Positions 8,575-18,300 of a stretch of 64,000 bases of DNA are shown here, one piece after another (position 1 is the stretch's first letter; each line of letters begins with the position of its first letter). This DNA is from Aldehydirespirator sp965116865 (GTDB lineage: Bacteria; Actinomycetota; Acidimicrobiia; Acidimicrobiales; Aldehydirespiratoraceae): contig OZ220727.1 in the NCBI GenBank assembly GCA_965116865.1, forward strand, positions 2,728,001-2,792,000. The letters run 5' to 3'. The notes under the pieces are model-generated. The model was not told the DNA's origin. It did not search any database and saw only the letters and a list, made by a program, of their open reading frames with translations. The position numbers and the translations under genes are program-made.

Positions 8575-9989
8575 GTGACGTACATCCGGAGGTGGCTGGA
8601 GGGCCGACTAAGCGACGCGCTGGCCACATCGCCTGCGGTTCTGTTGCAAGGCGCCCGGTACATCGGCAAGACGACACTGGCTCGACGCTTGTCGGCGTCA
8701 GCGTTCGACATGTCGAACGAGCAGCACACCGCCCGGCTCGAACTGGATCCGTTGGGGACGCTGCTTCGGGCCGAGAAGCCCATGCTGGTGGACGAATGGC
8801 AGCTGCGCCTCCAGACGCTCACCAGGAGTTGACTGGCTCGCCGCAGCTGCTCGGCGGCCTGATCGAGACTTTCGTGCATGCCCAGCTCAGCGCCCAGCAG
8901 GCCGTGGCCGTCGAGCCCTACGAGGTCGAGTGCTACGACCTGCGACGCTCCAGCAAGGCCGGCAAGTCTGCTGCGGCTTGCCCGCTGGGCGAGATCGACT
9001 TCGTGTTGCGATCCACCAAGCGATCGGCCATCGCCGTGGTGGAGGTCAAGGCCCGCAACCGGGTCAAACGCCACGACGCGGACCGGATCATCGCTCTGCG
9101 CGACGCCATCGACTCCGACGTCACGGCGCGCCACGAGTTCGCCTCGGGAGTGGTGCTCTGCTGCGGCGACATCGATCCGACGCCCATCACCGACAGGGTC
9201 TGGGCAGCACCGATGTCGGCGTTGTGGACGACCGGCGGCGCCAGGCTCACGGGAAGAGGTGTCGTCATGGCAGCGCTGGGAGTCGATCAAGCTGTCGAGT
9301 CCCCGGCTTCCGTCATCACCACGGGAAGAGGTGTCGTCATGGCAGCGCTGGGAGTCGATCAAGCTGTCGAGTCCCCGGCTTCCGTCATCACCACGGGAAG
9401 AGGTGCTGTCATGGCAGCGCTGGGAGTCGATCAAGCTGTCGAGTCCCCGGCTTCCGTCATCACCACGGGAAGAGGTGCTGTCATGGCAGCGCTGGGAGTC
9501 GATCAAGCTGTCGAGTCCCCGGCTTCCGTCATCACCACGGGAAGAGGTGCTGTCATGGCAGCGCTGGGAGTCGATCAAGCTGTCGAGTCCCCGGCTTCCG
9601 TCATCACCACGGGAAGAGGTGTCGTCATGGCAGCGCTGGGAGTCGATCAAGCTGTCGAGTCCCCGGCTTCCGTCATCACCACGGGAAGAGGTGCTGTCAT
9701 GGCAGCGCTGGGAGTCGATCAAGCTGTCGAGTCCCCGGCTTCCGTCATCACCACGGGAAGAGGTGCTGTCATGGCAGCGCTGGGAGTCGATCAAGCTGTC
9801 GAGTCCCCGGCTTCCGTCATCACCACGGGAAGAGGTGCTGTCATGGCAGCGCTGGGAGTCGATCAAGCTGTCGAGTCCCCGGCTTCCGTCATCACCACGG
9901 GAAGAGGTGTCGTCATGGCAGCGCTGGGAGTCGATCAAGCTGTCGAGTCCCCGGCTTCCGTCACCACCACCGGAGAGGTGTCGCCATGA
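8575..9989 (+). pseudogene. AAA_14/DUF4143-type ATPase, internally deleted
   Basis: GTG 8575 starts MTYIRRWLEGRLSDALATSP with a Walker A region, LLQGARYIGKTTLARRL, and continues to LVDEWQ, the Walker B/DEW signature of this family. At about 8815 the text jumps, with a frame change, into the DUF4143 C-terminal nuclease-like part. It opens near GSPQLLGGLIETFVHAQLS and includes GEIDFVLRST and VVEVKARNRV (the D...E-x-K core). Several hundred residues between are missing (intact members ~400 aa), so the gene is dead. The downstream frame stays open through a ten-unit 72-bp array and stops at TGA 9987-9989, overlapping the permease ATG as ATGA. Such ATPases often accompany toxin or defence loci. 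Confidence 0.7.
9248..9967 (+). repeat. 72-bp tandem array derived from the permease start region
   Basis: Ten 72-bp units start at 9248 and recur every 72 bp, differing only as GTGTCGTC or GTGCTGTC. Part of the unit (GGTGTCGTCATGGCAGCGCT...GATCAAGCTGTC) matches, in phase at 9968, the permease's own ribosome binding site and start (GAGAGGTGTCGCCATGACAG...). The array is therefore a diverged copy of the gene's start amplified tenfold upstream of it. Each unit contributes MAALGVDQAVESPASVITTG plus RGVV to the upstream open frame. Confidence 0.95.
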
Positions 9990-11965
9990 CAGCGCCGGGA
10001 GCCGATCAAGCCGTCCGCTACGAGCCGGACGAGCCGTGCCCGCCGCTCGTCGCGCTGGGCGTCGGGCTCCAAGGAGTCATGCTGGTGCTGGCGACGATCG
10101 TGCTCGTCGTGGCCGTCACGGCCCGCGCCGGCGGCCAGGACGACGCCTACCTCACCTGGGCGGTGTTCGCTTCGCTGGTGATCGCCGGAGGGTTGACCGC
10201 GCTGCAAGCCGCCCGCTTCTGGAGGTTCGGCGCCGGACACATCCTGATCATGGGCCCCACACCCAGCTACGTCGCCGTCTCGGTGCTGGCCCTGGCCGCG
10301 GGCGGGCCGGCCCTGCTCGCCAGCCTCACTGTGGTCGCTGCCCTCTTCTACACAGGGCTGTCCCACTGGCTGCCCCTGCTGCGCCGGATCATCACGCCGG
10401 TCGTGTCGGGGACGGTGCTGATGCTGATCGCGGCCGCGATCCTGCCCATAGCGCTCGACCGGGTGAACGAGGTCCCCGAGTCTGCGCCCGGCGCGGCCGG
10501 ACCGGTGGTGGCTCTCGTGACTCTCGTTGCGGTGGTGGCGCTGGCACTTCGGGTCTCCGGCTGGTGGCGGGTCTGGTCGCCGCTCGTCGGTATCGCCGCC
10601 GGCTGTGCTGTGGCCGTCGCGTTCGGAGCGTACGAAGTCCAGCCGATCCGCGACGCTCGCTGGGTCGGGCTCCCGGAGAGCGGACCCCCCGGGATCGACC
10701 TGACTCCGGGCATGGAGTTCTGGGCACTGCTGCCGGCCTTCGTGGTGATCGTCCTGGTCGGCAGCATCAAGAACATCGGCGACTGCATCGCCATCCAGCA
10801 GGTCTCGTGGCGCCGGCCGCGTGTGCCCGACTTCCGGCTGGTGCAGGGATCGCTCAACACCAACGGCGTCGGCATCCTGCTCTCGGGCCTGGCCGGAACG
10901 CCGCCGACCTCCGTCTATTCGTCGTCCAGCCCGCTGCTGGTCAACCTCACCGGTGTGGCCGCTCGCCGTGTCGGCTACGCCATCGGAGCGTCGATGGCCG
11001 CGCTGTCGCTGCTACCGAAGGCGACCGCCGTGCTCTTGGCCATACCCAACCCGGTCATGGGCGCCTACCTGCTCACCGCCATCGGCGTGCTCTTCGTGAG
11101 TGGCATTCAGACGGTGGTGGCCGACGGCCTCGACCGGGGCAAAGCCCTCACGGTGGGCATCGCATTCTCGCTGGGCGTGGGCCTGGGCAACCAGACCATC
11201 GGGGCTGACCTGCTGGGACAGACGTGGGGCCCGCTGGTCGACAACGGCATGCTGGCCGGTGCGCTGGCCGCGGTGGGGATGACCAGGTTCGTGGACCTGA
11301 CCAGCCGGACCCGGCGGATGCGCCTGGAAGTCGAACTGCATCGGTCGGCCGCCGGCGAGGTCGATGGGTTCCTCGGCGGTTTCGCTGCCGACGTCGGATG
11401 GGACGGCGCGGCCGCCCAACGGCTGCGCGCCGCCGGCGAGGAGACGCTGATGAGCCTTCTGCAGCGCGACGGCGACCGTGGCGACGGCGACCGTGGCGAC
11501 GGTGACCGTGATGGCGGTGACCGTGATGGCGGTGACCGTGATGGCGGTGACCGTGATGGCGGTGACCGTGATGGCGGTGACCGTGATGGCGGTGACCGTG
11601 ATGGCGGTGACCGTGATGGCGGTGACCGTGATGGCGGTGACCGTGATGGCGGTGACCGTGATGGCGGTGACCGTGATGGCGGTGACCGTGATGGCGGCGA
11701 CGACCGTTCGGCTGCGGGCTCTCCGAGCCTGATCGTCGTCGCCCGCCAGAGCGGCGCAGCCGTGGAGTTGGAGTTCCTGGCCGTCTTCGACGAACGGAAC
11801 CTCGAGGATCGTCTGGCCCATCTGCGTGAGGAGTCCCAGAGCCAGGCCGGCATGGAGGACGGCGAGATCTCGCTCAGGCTGTTGCGGCACTACGCCTCGT
11901 CGGTGCACCACCAGAAGTTTCACGGGCTGGACATAGTGACGGTGCAAGTGAGAGCCGCGGGCTAG
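9986..11965 (+). CDS. NCS2-type xanthine/uracil permease with C-terminal regulatory extension
   Basis: ATG 9986 is preceded by GGAGAGG and overlaps the upstream stop as ATGA. The 659-aa protein begins with many hydrophobic segments (LQGVMLVLATIVLVVAVTA, VAVSVLALAAG, MLIAAAILPIAL, FWALLPAFVVIVLVGSIKN). NCS2 features include a QGSLNTNGVGILLSGLAG segment with NxxG character, TPPTSVYSSSSPLL and PKATAVLLAIPNPVMGAYLL. It should be a membrane nucleobase:cation symporter. After about residue 440 a cytoplasmic ~220-aa extension follows (RTRRMRLEVELHRSAAGEV...SLLQ, then AVELEFLAVFD and DGEISLRLLRHYASSVHH), which resembles a degenerate histidine-kinase-type ATPase fold. It is split by a 15-bp repeat stretch. 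The TAG stop is formed at a MITE-A edge. Confidence 0.85.
   Translation: MTAPGADQAVRYEPDEPCPPLVALGVGLQGVMLVLATIVLVVAVTARAGGQDDAYLTWAVFASLVIAGGLTALQAARFWRFGAGHILIMGPTPSYVAVSVLALAAGGPALLASLTVVAALFYTGLSHWLPLLRRIITPVVSGTVLMLIAAAILPIALDRVNEVPESAPGAAGPVVALVTLVAVVALALRVSGWWRVWSPLVGIAAGCAVAVAFGAYEVQPIRDARWVGLPESGPPGIDLTPGMEFWALLPAFVVIVLVGSIKNIGDCIAIQQVSWRRPRVPDFRLVQGSLNTNGVGILLSGLAGTPPTSVYSSSSPLLVNLTGVAARRVGYAIGASMAALSLLPKATAVLLAIPNPVMGAYLLTAIGVLFVSGIQTVVADGLDRGKALTVGIAFSLGVGLGNQTIGADLLGQTWGPLVDNGMLAGALAAVGMTRFVDLTSRTRRMRLEVELHRSAAGEVDGFLGGFAADVGWDGAAAQRLRAAGEETLMSLLQRDGDRGDGDRGDGDRDGGDRDGGDRDGGDRDGGDRDGGDRDGGDRDGGDRDGGDRDGGDRDGGDRDGGDRDGGDRDGGDDRSAAGSPSLIVVARQSGAAVELEFLAVFDERNLEDRLAHLREESQSQAGMEDGEISLRLLRHYASSVHHQKFHGLDIVTVQVRAAG
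11468..11699 (+). repeat. 15-bp tandem repeat in the permease extension
   Basis: GACCGTGATGGCGGT repeats about thirteen times, after a few GACCGTGGCGACGGC variants, encoding DRDGG. It is in frame and adds a ~75-residue hydrophilic insert between the two halves of the C-terminal extension. Confidence 0.95.
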
Positions 11966-12062
11966 TGGTCCGTCGCTGAATTGGTCGGGGCGTCTGTAGC
12001 CATTTCAAGCTGGGGCTAGAGCCCTCCGCGCTGCCCTAGCCATTTCGACGACATACCACTAG
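11962..12062 (-). mobile_element. MITE-A copy 2
   Basis: The reverse complement is identical over 101 bp to the element at 39483-39583 and to 8186-8389 without its insert. CTAG at both ends; the left one provides the TAG stop of the permease. Confidence 0.9.
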
Positions 12063-12099
12063 CAGACCCGCTCTCGTCCCACGACCCGAGAATCGCTTA

Positions 12100-12327
12100 A
12101 TGACACCGCTGCGACACCACGGACTCTCACCTGTTTGCGCTTGCTCCAAGGTGATCGGAGCCGACCCGGCGCTGTCGCACTCGTATCTCCCTACCCTGGA
12201 TCTGAGTGAGATGGCCACTGTGGACTACGACTTCCTGCCCGACACCACCCACCCCCTGCAGTTGCAGCAGCCCGAGGAGTGCGTGAAGACCATGCGCAGA
12301 TTCCTGGAGCCGATCGGCCTTGCCTGA
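12100..12327 (+). pseudogene. Alpha/beta-hydrolase C-terminal remnant
   Basis: A 75-codon frame whose last 50 residues (TVDYDFLPDTTHPLQLQQPE then ECVKTMRRFLEPIGLA) look like the end of an alpha/beta-hydrolase, with the catalytic His in the THPLQ context and the closing helix. Nucleophile and acid residues are absent. Its TGA overlaps the TTG start of the polyketide synthase by eight bases, so translation may be coupled. The original gene was probably a hydrolase or thioesterase of the same cluster, cut on its 5' side, with MITE-A at 11962-12062 next to the break. Confidence 0.45.
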
Positions 12328-15300
12328 GTCTGCGCCGACCACCGGGGGCCGGCCGGGGCACATAGCGGTGGTGGGCATGGCGTGCCGGTTCCCCGGCGCG
12401 CCCGACGTGGCTGCCTTCTGGCAGCTCCTCGACGAGGGCGCCTGCGCTGTCACCGAGGGCGTGCCCGGGTCTGGAGTGGGGCGGGTCGGCGAGCTGTTCG
12501 CCGACCCGGCGGTCCAGAACAGCGCCTGCCGGTTCGGGGCGTTCATCGACGGGATCGACCAGTTCGACGCGGCGTTCTTCCGCATCTCGCCGGTGGAGGC
12601 GCAGCTTCTCGACCCGCAGCAGCGGCTGATGCTGGAGGTGAGCTGGCAGGCTCTCGAGGACGCCGGCATCGACCCGGACGGGCTCAAAGGCAGTCGCACC
12701 GGCGTCTACGCGGGGATAAGCAACAACGAGTACCGGGCTCTGGTGCTCGACGGCAGCGACACCGCGGAGCCCGCGGCCAGTCTCTATTCCGTCGCCGGGA
12801 CCTCGTTCAACACCGCCATCGGGAGGGTCGCCTTCGCGCTGGGGCTGCGAGGTCCGGCCATGGCGGTGGACACGGCCTGCTCGTCGTCGCTGGCGGCCGT
12901 GCATCAGGCGGTGTCCGGCCTTCAGCGGGGCGAAGCCGACCTCGCCCTCGCCGGCGGCGTGCATGCCATCTTGTCGGGCCGGCTTTTCGAACTGCGGGGC
13001 AACGCGGGGATGCTGGCGCCCGACGGACGCTGCAAGACCTTCGACGCGGCAGCCGACGGCTACGTGCGAGGCGAGGGATGCGGCATCCTGGTGCTGAAGC
13101 GCCTCAGTGACGCCGAAGCCGACGGCGACCGGATCTGGGGCGTGATCCGGGGCACGGCCCTGAACCAGGACGGCGCCGGCCCGGGCCTCACCGTCCCGAA
13201 CGGCGAGGCCCAGCAGCAGGTGATCGCCGACGCCTTGGCCTGGGCGGGCGTCGAGCCCGCCGACGTGGACTACGTGGAGACCCACGGCACGGGCACCCCG
13301 GTGGGCGATCCGATCGAGGCCGAGGCCACCGGCACGGCCTACGGGATCGGCCGCGGCCCGCAACGGCCGCTGCTGATCGGGTCGGTCAAGACGAACGTCG
13401 GCCATCTGGAGTCGGCGGCCGGGGCGGCGAGCTTGATCAAGGTGCTGCTGGCCATGAAACGGGGGGTGATCCCGAAGCATCTCAACTACCGCGAGCCGAA
13501 CCCGGAGATCCCGTGGGAGCACCTGCCGCTGCGGGTCGCTTCGGAGCCGACGACCTGGCCCGGCGCCGATCGCCCCCCGCGGGCCGGCGTGAGCGGCTTC
13601 GGCTGGTCGGGCACCAACGCCCACGTCGTGGTGGAGGGCTACGGAGCTCCCGACGCCGCCGTCGCGGGCGACGACCCGCGGCGCTGGCTCACGGGGCCCC
13701 CCAGGCCTGTCGCGCGCATCTCGGCCTCGATGTCGACGAGCCGGGTGTGGCGGCGCTGGCTCACGGGGCTCCCCAGGCCTGTCGCTGCTGCCGACCCGGT
13801 CGGGATCGGCGACGCAGCGGCACCGGCTGCTCGCGCTGCCCGGCTGCTGCCCCTGTCGGCCAAGACCGGCGACGCTCTGCGGGAGACTGCAGCCCGCTAC
13901 GCGCAATGGTTCGAGGAACGCTTCGAGGATCCGTGCGACGACGCAGCGGCCGACCGGCTGCTATCCGATGGGGCATGGACGGCAGGGATCGGACGCAGCC
14001 ATTTCGCCTGCCGGGCCGGGGTGGTGTTCTCAGACCGGAGATCCTTGCAGGCGGGCCTGCGAGCCGTAGCAGACGGCGACGGGCAGCCGCTGCGACGGGC
14101 AGCCACCAAGGTCGCCTTCGCCTACACGGGCCAGGCCAGCCAGTGGGCAGGCATGGGCCGCGCCCTCTACGACGTCGAGCCGGTCTTCCGGGCCGTCCTC
14201 GACCGTTGCGACGAAGTGCTGCGCACCGAGCGCGGCGCCTCCCTGCTCGACGTGATGTTCGGCGCCGGCCCGGGCTCTGCGACCTACCAGGACGGTCGCA
14301 GCGGGATGTCTGCCCGCAGCACGCGCCGCGGCGAGGATCTGGACGACCCGGCCTGGACCCAGCCCTGCATCTACGCGGTCGAGTGCGCCCTGACCGCGCT
14401 CTGGGCGAGCGTCGGCGTCCGCCCCGACGTGGTCGTCGGCCACAGCCTCGGCGAGATCGCGGCAGCGCAGGCCGCCGGCGTGTTCAGCCTCGACGACGGT
14501 TTGCGGTTCGCGGCCGCCCGGGGCGCGCTGATGGGCGCGCTGCCCGGCGACGGCGCCATGGCGGCGGTGTTCGCCAGTGCGGAGCGGGTCGCCGCTGCCG
14601 CCGCCGAGCTCGACGCCTCGATCGGGGGTCCGCCGGTGAGCGTGGCCGCCGACAACGGGATGCACCAGGTGATCAGTGGCCCTGCCGCCAAGGTCGACAG
14701 CCTCCTGCAGGGCTTCGAAGCCGAGAAGGTGCTGGTGCGCAGGCTGCGCAGGAGCCCCGCCTACCACAGCGCGCTGGTGGAGCCGGCCCTCGACGGCCTC
14801 GAAGCGGCGGTCGACGGCATTGAGACCGCCGTGCCGTCGGTCGTCTACGTGAGCAGCATGACCGGCGAGGCGCTCGAGGCGGGCGCGGTGCTCGACGGCC
14901 GGTACTGGCGGCGCCAGGCACGGGCCCCGGTGGCGTTCCGCGCCTGTGTGCAGACGTTGGCGGAGATGGGCGTGGACGCGGTGATCGAGATCGGCCCCGA
15001 CACGGTGCTGGGCCCCACCGTCGCGGCAGCATGGCCACAGGGTGCAGGCCCGGCCGATCCGGCCATCGCCTCCAGCATGCGCAAGCCGTCAGCCGGCAAG
15101 CCGGACCCCGAAGACGGCAGCGGGTTCCTCGACGCGGTCGCGGCTGCCTACGCCGCCGGGATCGACGTGTCGTTCGAGGGCCTCTTCGCGGGGGAGACCC
15201 GCCGCCGCGTCCACCTTCCCGGCTACCCGTTCCAGCGCGAGCGCCACTGGGTGGAGCCTCCCCGCCGCCGCAGGCAGAACGCGGGCCATCCGCTGCTGGG

Positions 15301-18300
15301 CACCCGCCACGACTCCCCGCGGGGCGAGACCCTCCACACCACCGAGATGCTCCGCTCGGACCCGGCGTGGCTCGACGACCACCGGGTGTACGGGCGAGTG
15401 ATCGCCCCGGGGGCGCTGTACGGCTCGATGGCCGCCGCGGCCTGCGAACCGGGAGGCGCCGGCGGAGCGCTGACGGTGGACGACTTCCAGCTCCACAGCC
15501 CGATGATCTTCGACGAGTCCGACCCGCAGGACGGCGCCGAGGCCGCGGGCCGTAGCGTGCAGCTCCTGCTCGACCCCGCCGACCCCTCCGGGGCGGGGGC
15601 GCCCCGACCGTTCGAGGTGTTCAGCCGCTCCGACGGCGAGGAGGGGTGGACCTTGCACGCCCGAGGCACGGTGGCTTCGGGCGCCGCCCCGTCGCCGAGC
15701 CGCGAGCCGGTCGATCCGCAGCAGCTCAGCGCCGGCCTCGCCGCGGTCGACCCGGCGGAGTTCTACCGGGCTCGGGCCGATGCCGGAGTCGATCTGGGAG
15801 CGTCGTTGCGCACGCTGCTGTCGCTGTGGGTCGGCGACGGCGAGGCGGTGGGCGAGGTGGCCGTGCCCGACGGCGCGGACGGCGGCGGCGCGGTGCTGCA
15901 CCCGCTGCTGCTCGACGGCTGCTTCCAGGTGACGGCCGCGGCCCGGCGAGGCGCCGGCGCCGAGGACGGTTGCCCGTACCTGCCGTTCGGTTGGGAGCGG
16001 CTGTGGCTCGGCGGCCCGCTCGGCGGCCGGCTCGTCTGCCATGCCCGCCTCCGCCGGCCGGGCTCCGAGGACGGCCGGGCCGACGGGCCCCGCGAGGTCG
16101 TCTCCGCCGATCTGCGCTTCTACACCCCCGACGGGGTCGAAGTGGGCGGCTTGGACTGCTACACCGTCAAGCGAGCCACGCGGGCCGCGCTGCTGTCCGC
16201 GTCTGAGAGGCTCGACGACCTGCTCTACGAGGTGGTGTGGCGCGATCGGCCCCTGCCGCCTCCAGCAGTGCCGGCCGATTTCTTTCCGAGTCCGGCGGTG
16301 GTGGCTGCCCGATCCGACCCGTTCGCGGCGTACTTGGAGGCCGCGGGCGTCGACGACGCCGACCGGGCCGGCCTGCTGACGGACTTGGAGCGCCTGTCGT
16401 GGCGCTATGCGCTGCAGGCTTTGGAGAGCCTGGGTTGGCAGCGCGTCCGGGGCGAGGCGACCGATCCCGAAGGGCTGCGCCGGCGACTCGGGGTGCTGCC
16501 CGAACACGGCCGGCTCTTCCGCCGGCTGTTCGATCTGCTGGCGCGAGCGGGCGTGGTCGAAGCCGCGGACGGTGCCTTCGTCGTAAAGGTGGGATCCGAC
16601 GATCCTCTTCCGCCGGACATGCCTGCCGATCCGCAGGAGCGCGCGGCCGAGATGGCGGCCCGGTACGAGCACGGCTCGACCGAGATCGGCCTGTTCCGGC
16701 GCAGCGCGGGCGCCCTGGGCGAGGTGCTCGCAGGCGCCGCCGACCCGTTGACGCTGCTGTTCAGCAGCGGCGAGCCCACCGCCGCCGACCTCTACCTGAA
16801 GGCGCCGGTGGCGAGGGCGGCCAACCGGATGCTGGCCGACGCGGTGGCAGCGCTGCTGGAACATCTGTCCGCAGACCGGAGGCTGCGGGTGATCGAGGTC
16901 GGGGCGGGCACGGGCTCGGCCACGGCCGCGGTGCTGCCGGAACTGCCCGACGGGCGTTTCGACTACACCTACACCGACATCTCCGCCGGCTTCTTCGCGG
17001 AGGCCGAGAGCCGCTTCGGCGGGCCGGAGGCGTCGGTCGGCTACCGGGTGCTCGACATCGAGAAGGACCCGGCCGCGCAGGGATTCGACGATCACAGCTA
17101 CGACCTGGTCGTAGCGTCCAATGTGCTGCACGCTACTCGCTGCCTGTCGGAGACTCTCGAACATTGCCGCAGCCTGCTGGTGCCGTCGGGCTGCCTCGTT
17201 GCCCTCGAGAACCTCCGGGGCCAGGGATGGCTGGACCTCACGTTCGGGCAGCTGGACGGGTGGTGGCGGTTTTCCGACTCCTACCGCCGAGACCACGCCC
17301 TGGCCGGGCCGGCTGTCTGGCGGCAGGCACTGGCCGACGCGGGTTTCGACAGCGCCGAAGTCTTGGGGATCGACGAGACCGACCCCGTCCGGGAGCCGGA
17401 CCGGGGCGTGATCCTCGCCCAGGGGCCGTCCCGGGTGGCCGAGCGCGCGGGAGCATGGGTCCTGGCCGCCGACCGGACCGGCGTGGCCGACGAGTTGGCT
17501 GCCCGGCTCGCCGCCCGCAACCAGACGGTCGTGCTGGCCGTCGGCACGGCGGGCCCCGAGCAGGTTCCCGGCGCCGACGCCTCCCCGGCGGCCGGTCCGG
17601 CGATGACCGAGGGTTTCGCGGGCGGCGGGATCGACGGGATTGTTGTGGGGACAGCCGACGCGGCCGGTCCGGCGATGGCCGAGGGCTTCGCGGGCGGCGG
17701 GATCGACGGGATTGTTGTGGGGACAGCCGACGCGGCCGGTCCGGCGATGGCCGAGGGTTTCGCGGGCGGCGGGATCGACGGGATTGTTGTGGGGACAGCC
17801 GACGCGGCCGGTCCGGCGATGGCCGAGGGTTTCGCGGGCGGCGGGATCGACGGGATTGTTGTGGGGACAGCCGACGCGGCCGGTCCGGCGATGGCCGAGG
17901 GTTTCGCGGGCGGCGGGATCGACGGGATTGTTGTGGGGACAGCCGACGCGGCCGGTCCGGCGATGGCCGAGGGTTTCGCGGGCGGCGGGATCGACGGGAT
18001 TGTTGTGGGGACAGCCGACGCGGCCGGTCCGGCGATGGCCGAGGGTTTCGCGGGCGGCGGGCCCGTTCCGCTGCGCGCCGGCGTCGCCCGGACGACGCTG
18101 GACATGGAGCGACGCGAGGACTGGCGCGCCCTGTTCGCGAACCTCCCGCCCGACCTGCCGCTGAGCGGCGTCGTCCACCTCGTCGCGCTGGACAGCCGCG
18201 GCGCGCGAGCCGACACCGCAGAGTTGGCGACCGACGTGCGACGGGCCGCGGCGACCGCGCTGGCGCTCATGCAGGGCCTGGCCGACGCGGACCTGGCCGT

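Noticed and set aside
8532..9938. Long minus-strand frame opposite the ATPase remnant and 72-bp array
   Set aside because: Its C-terminal part is antisense to recognisable DUF4143 sequence and the rest is repeat; it is a shadow.
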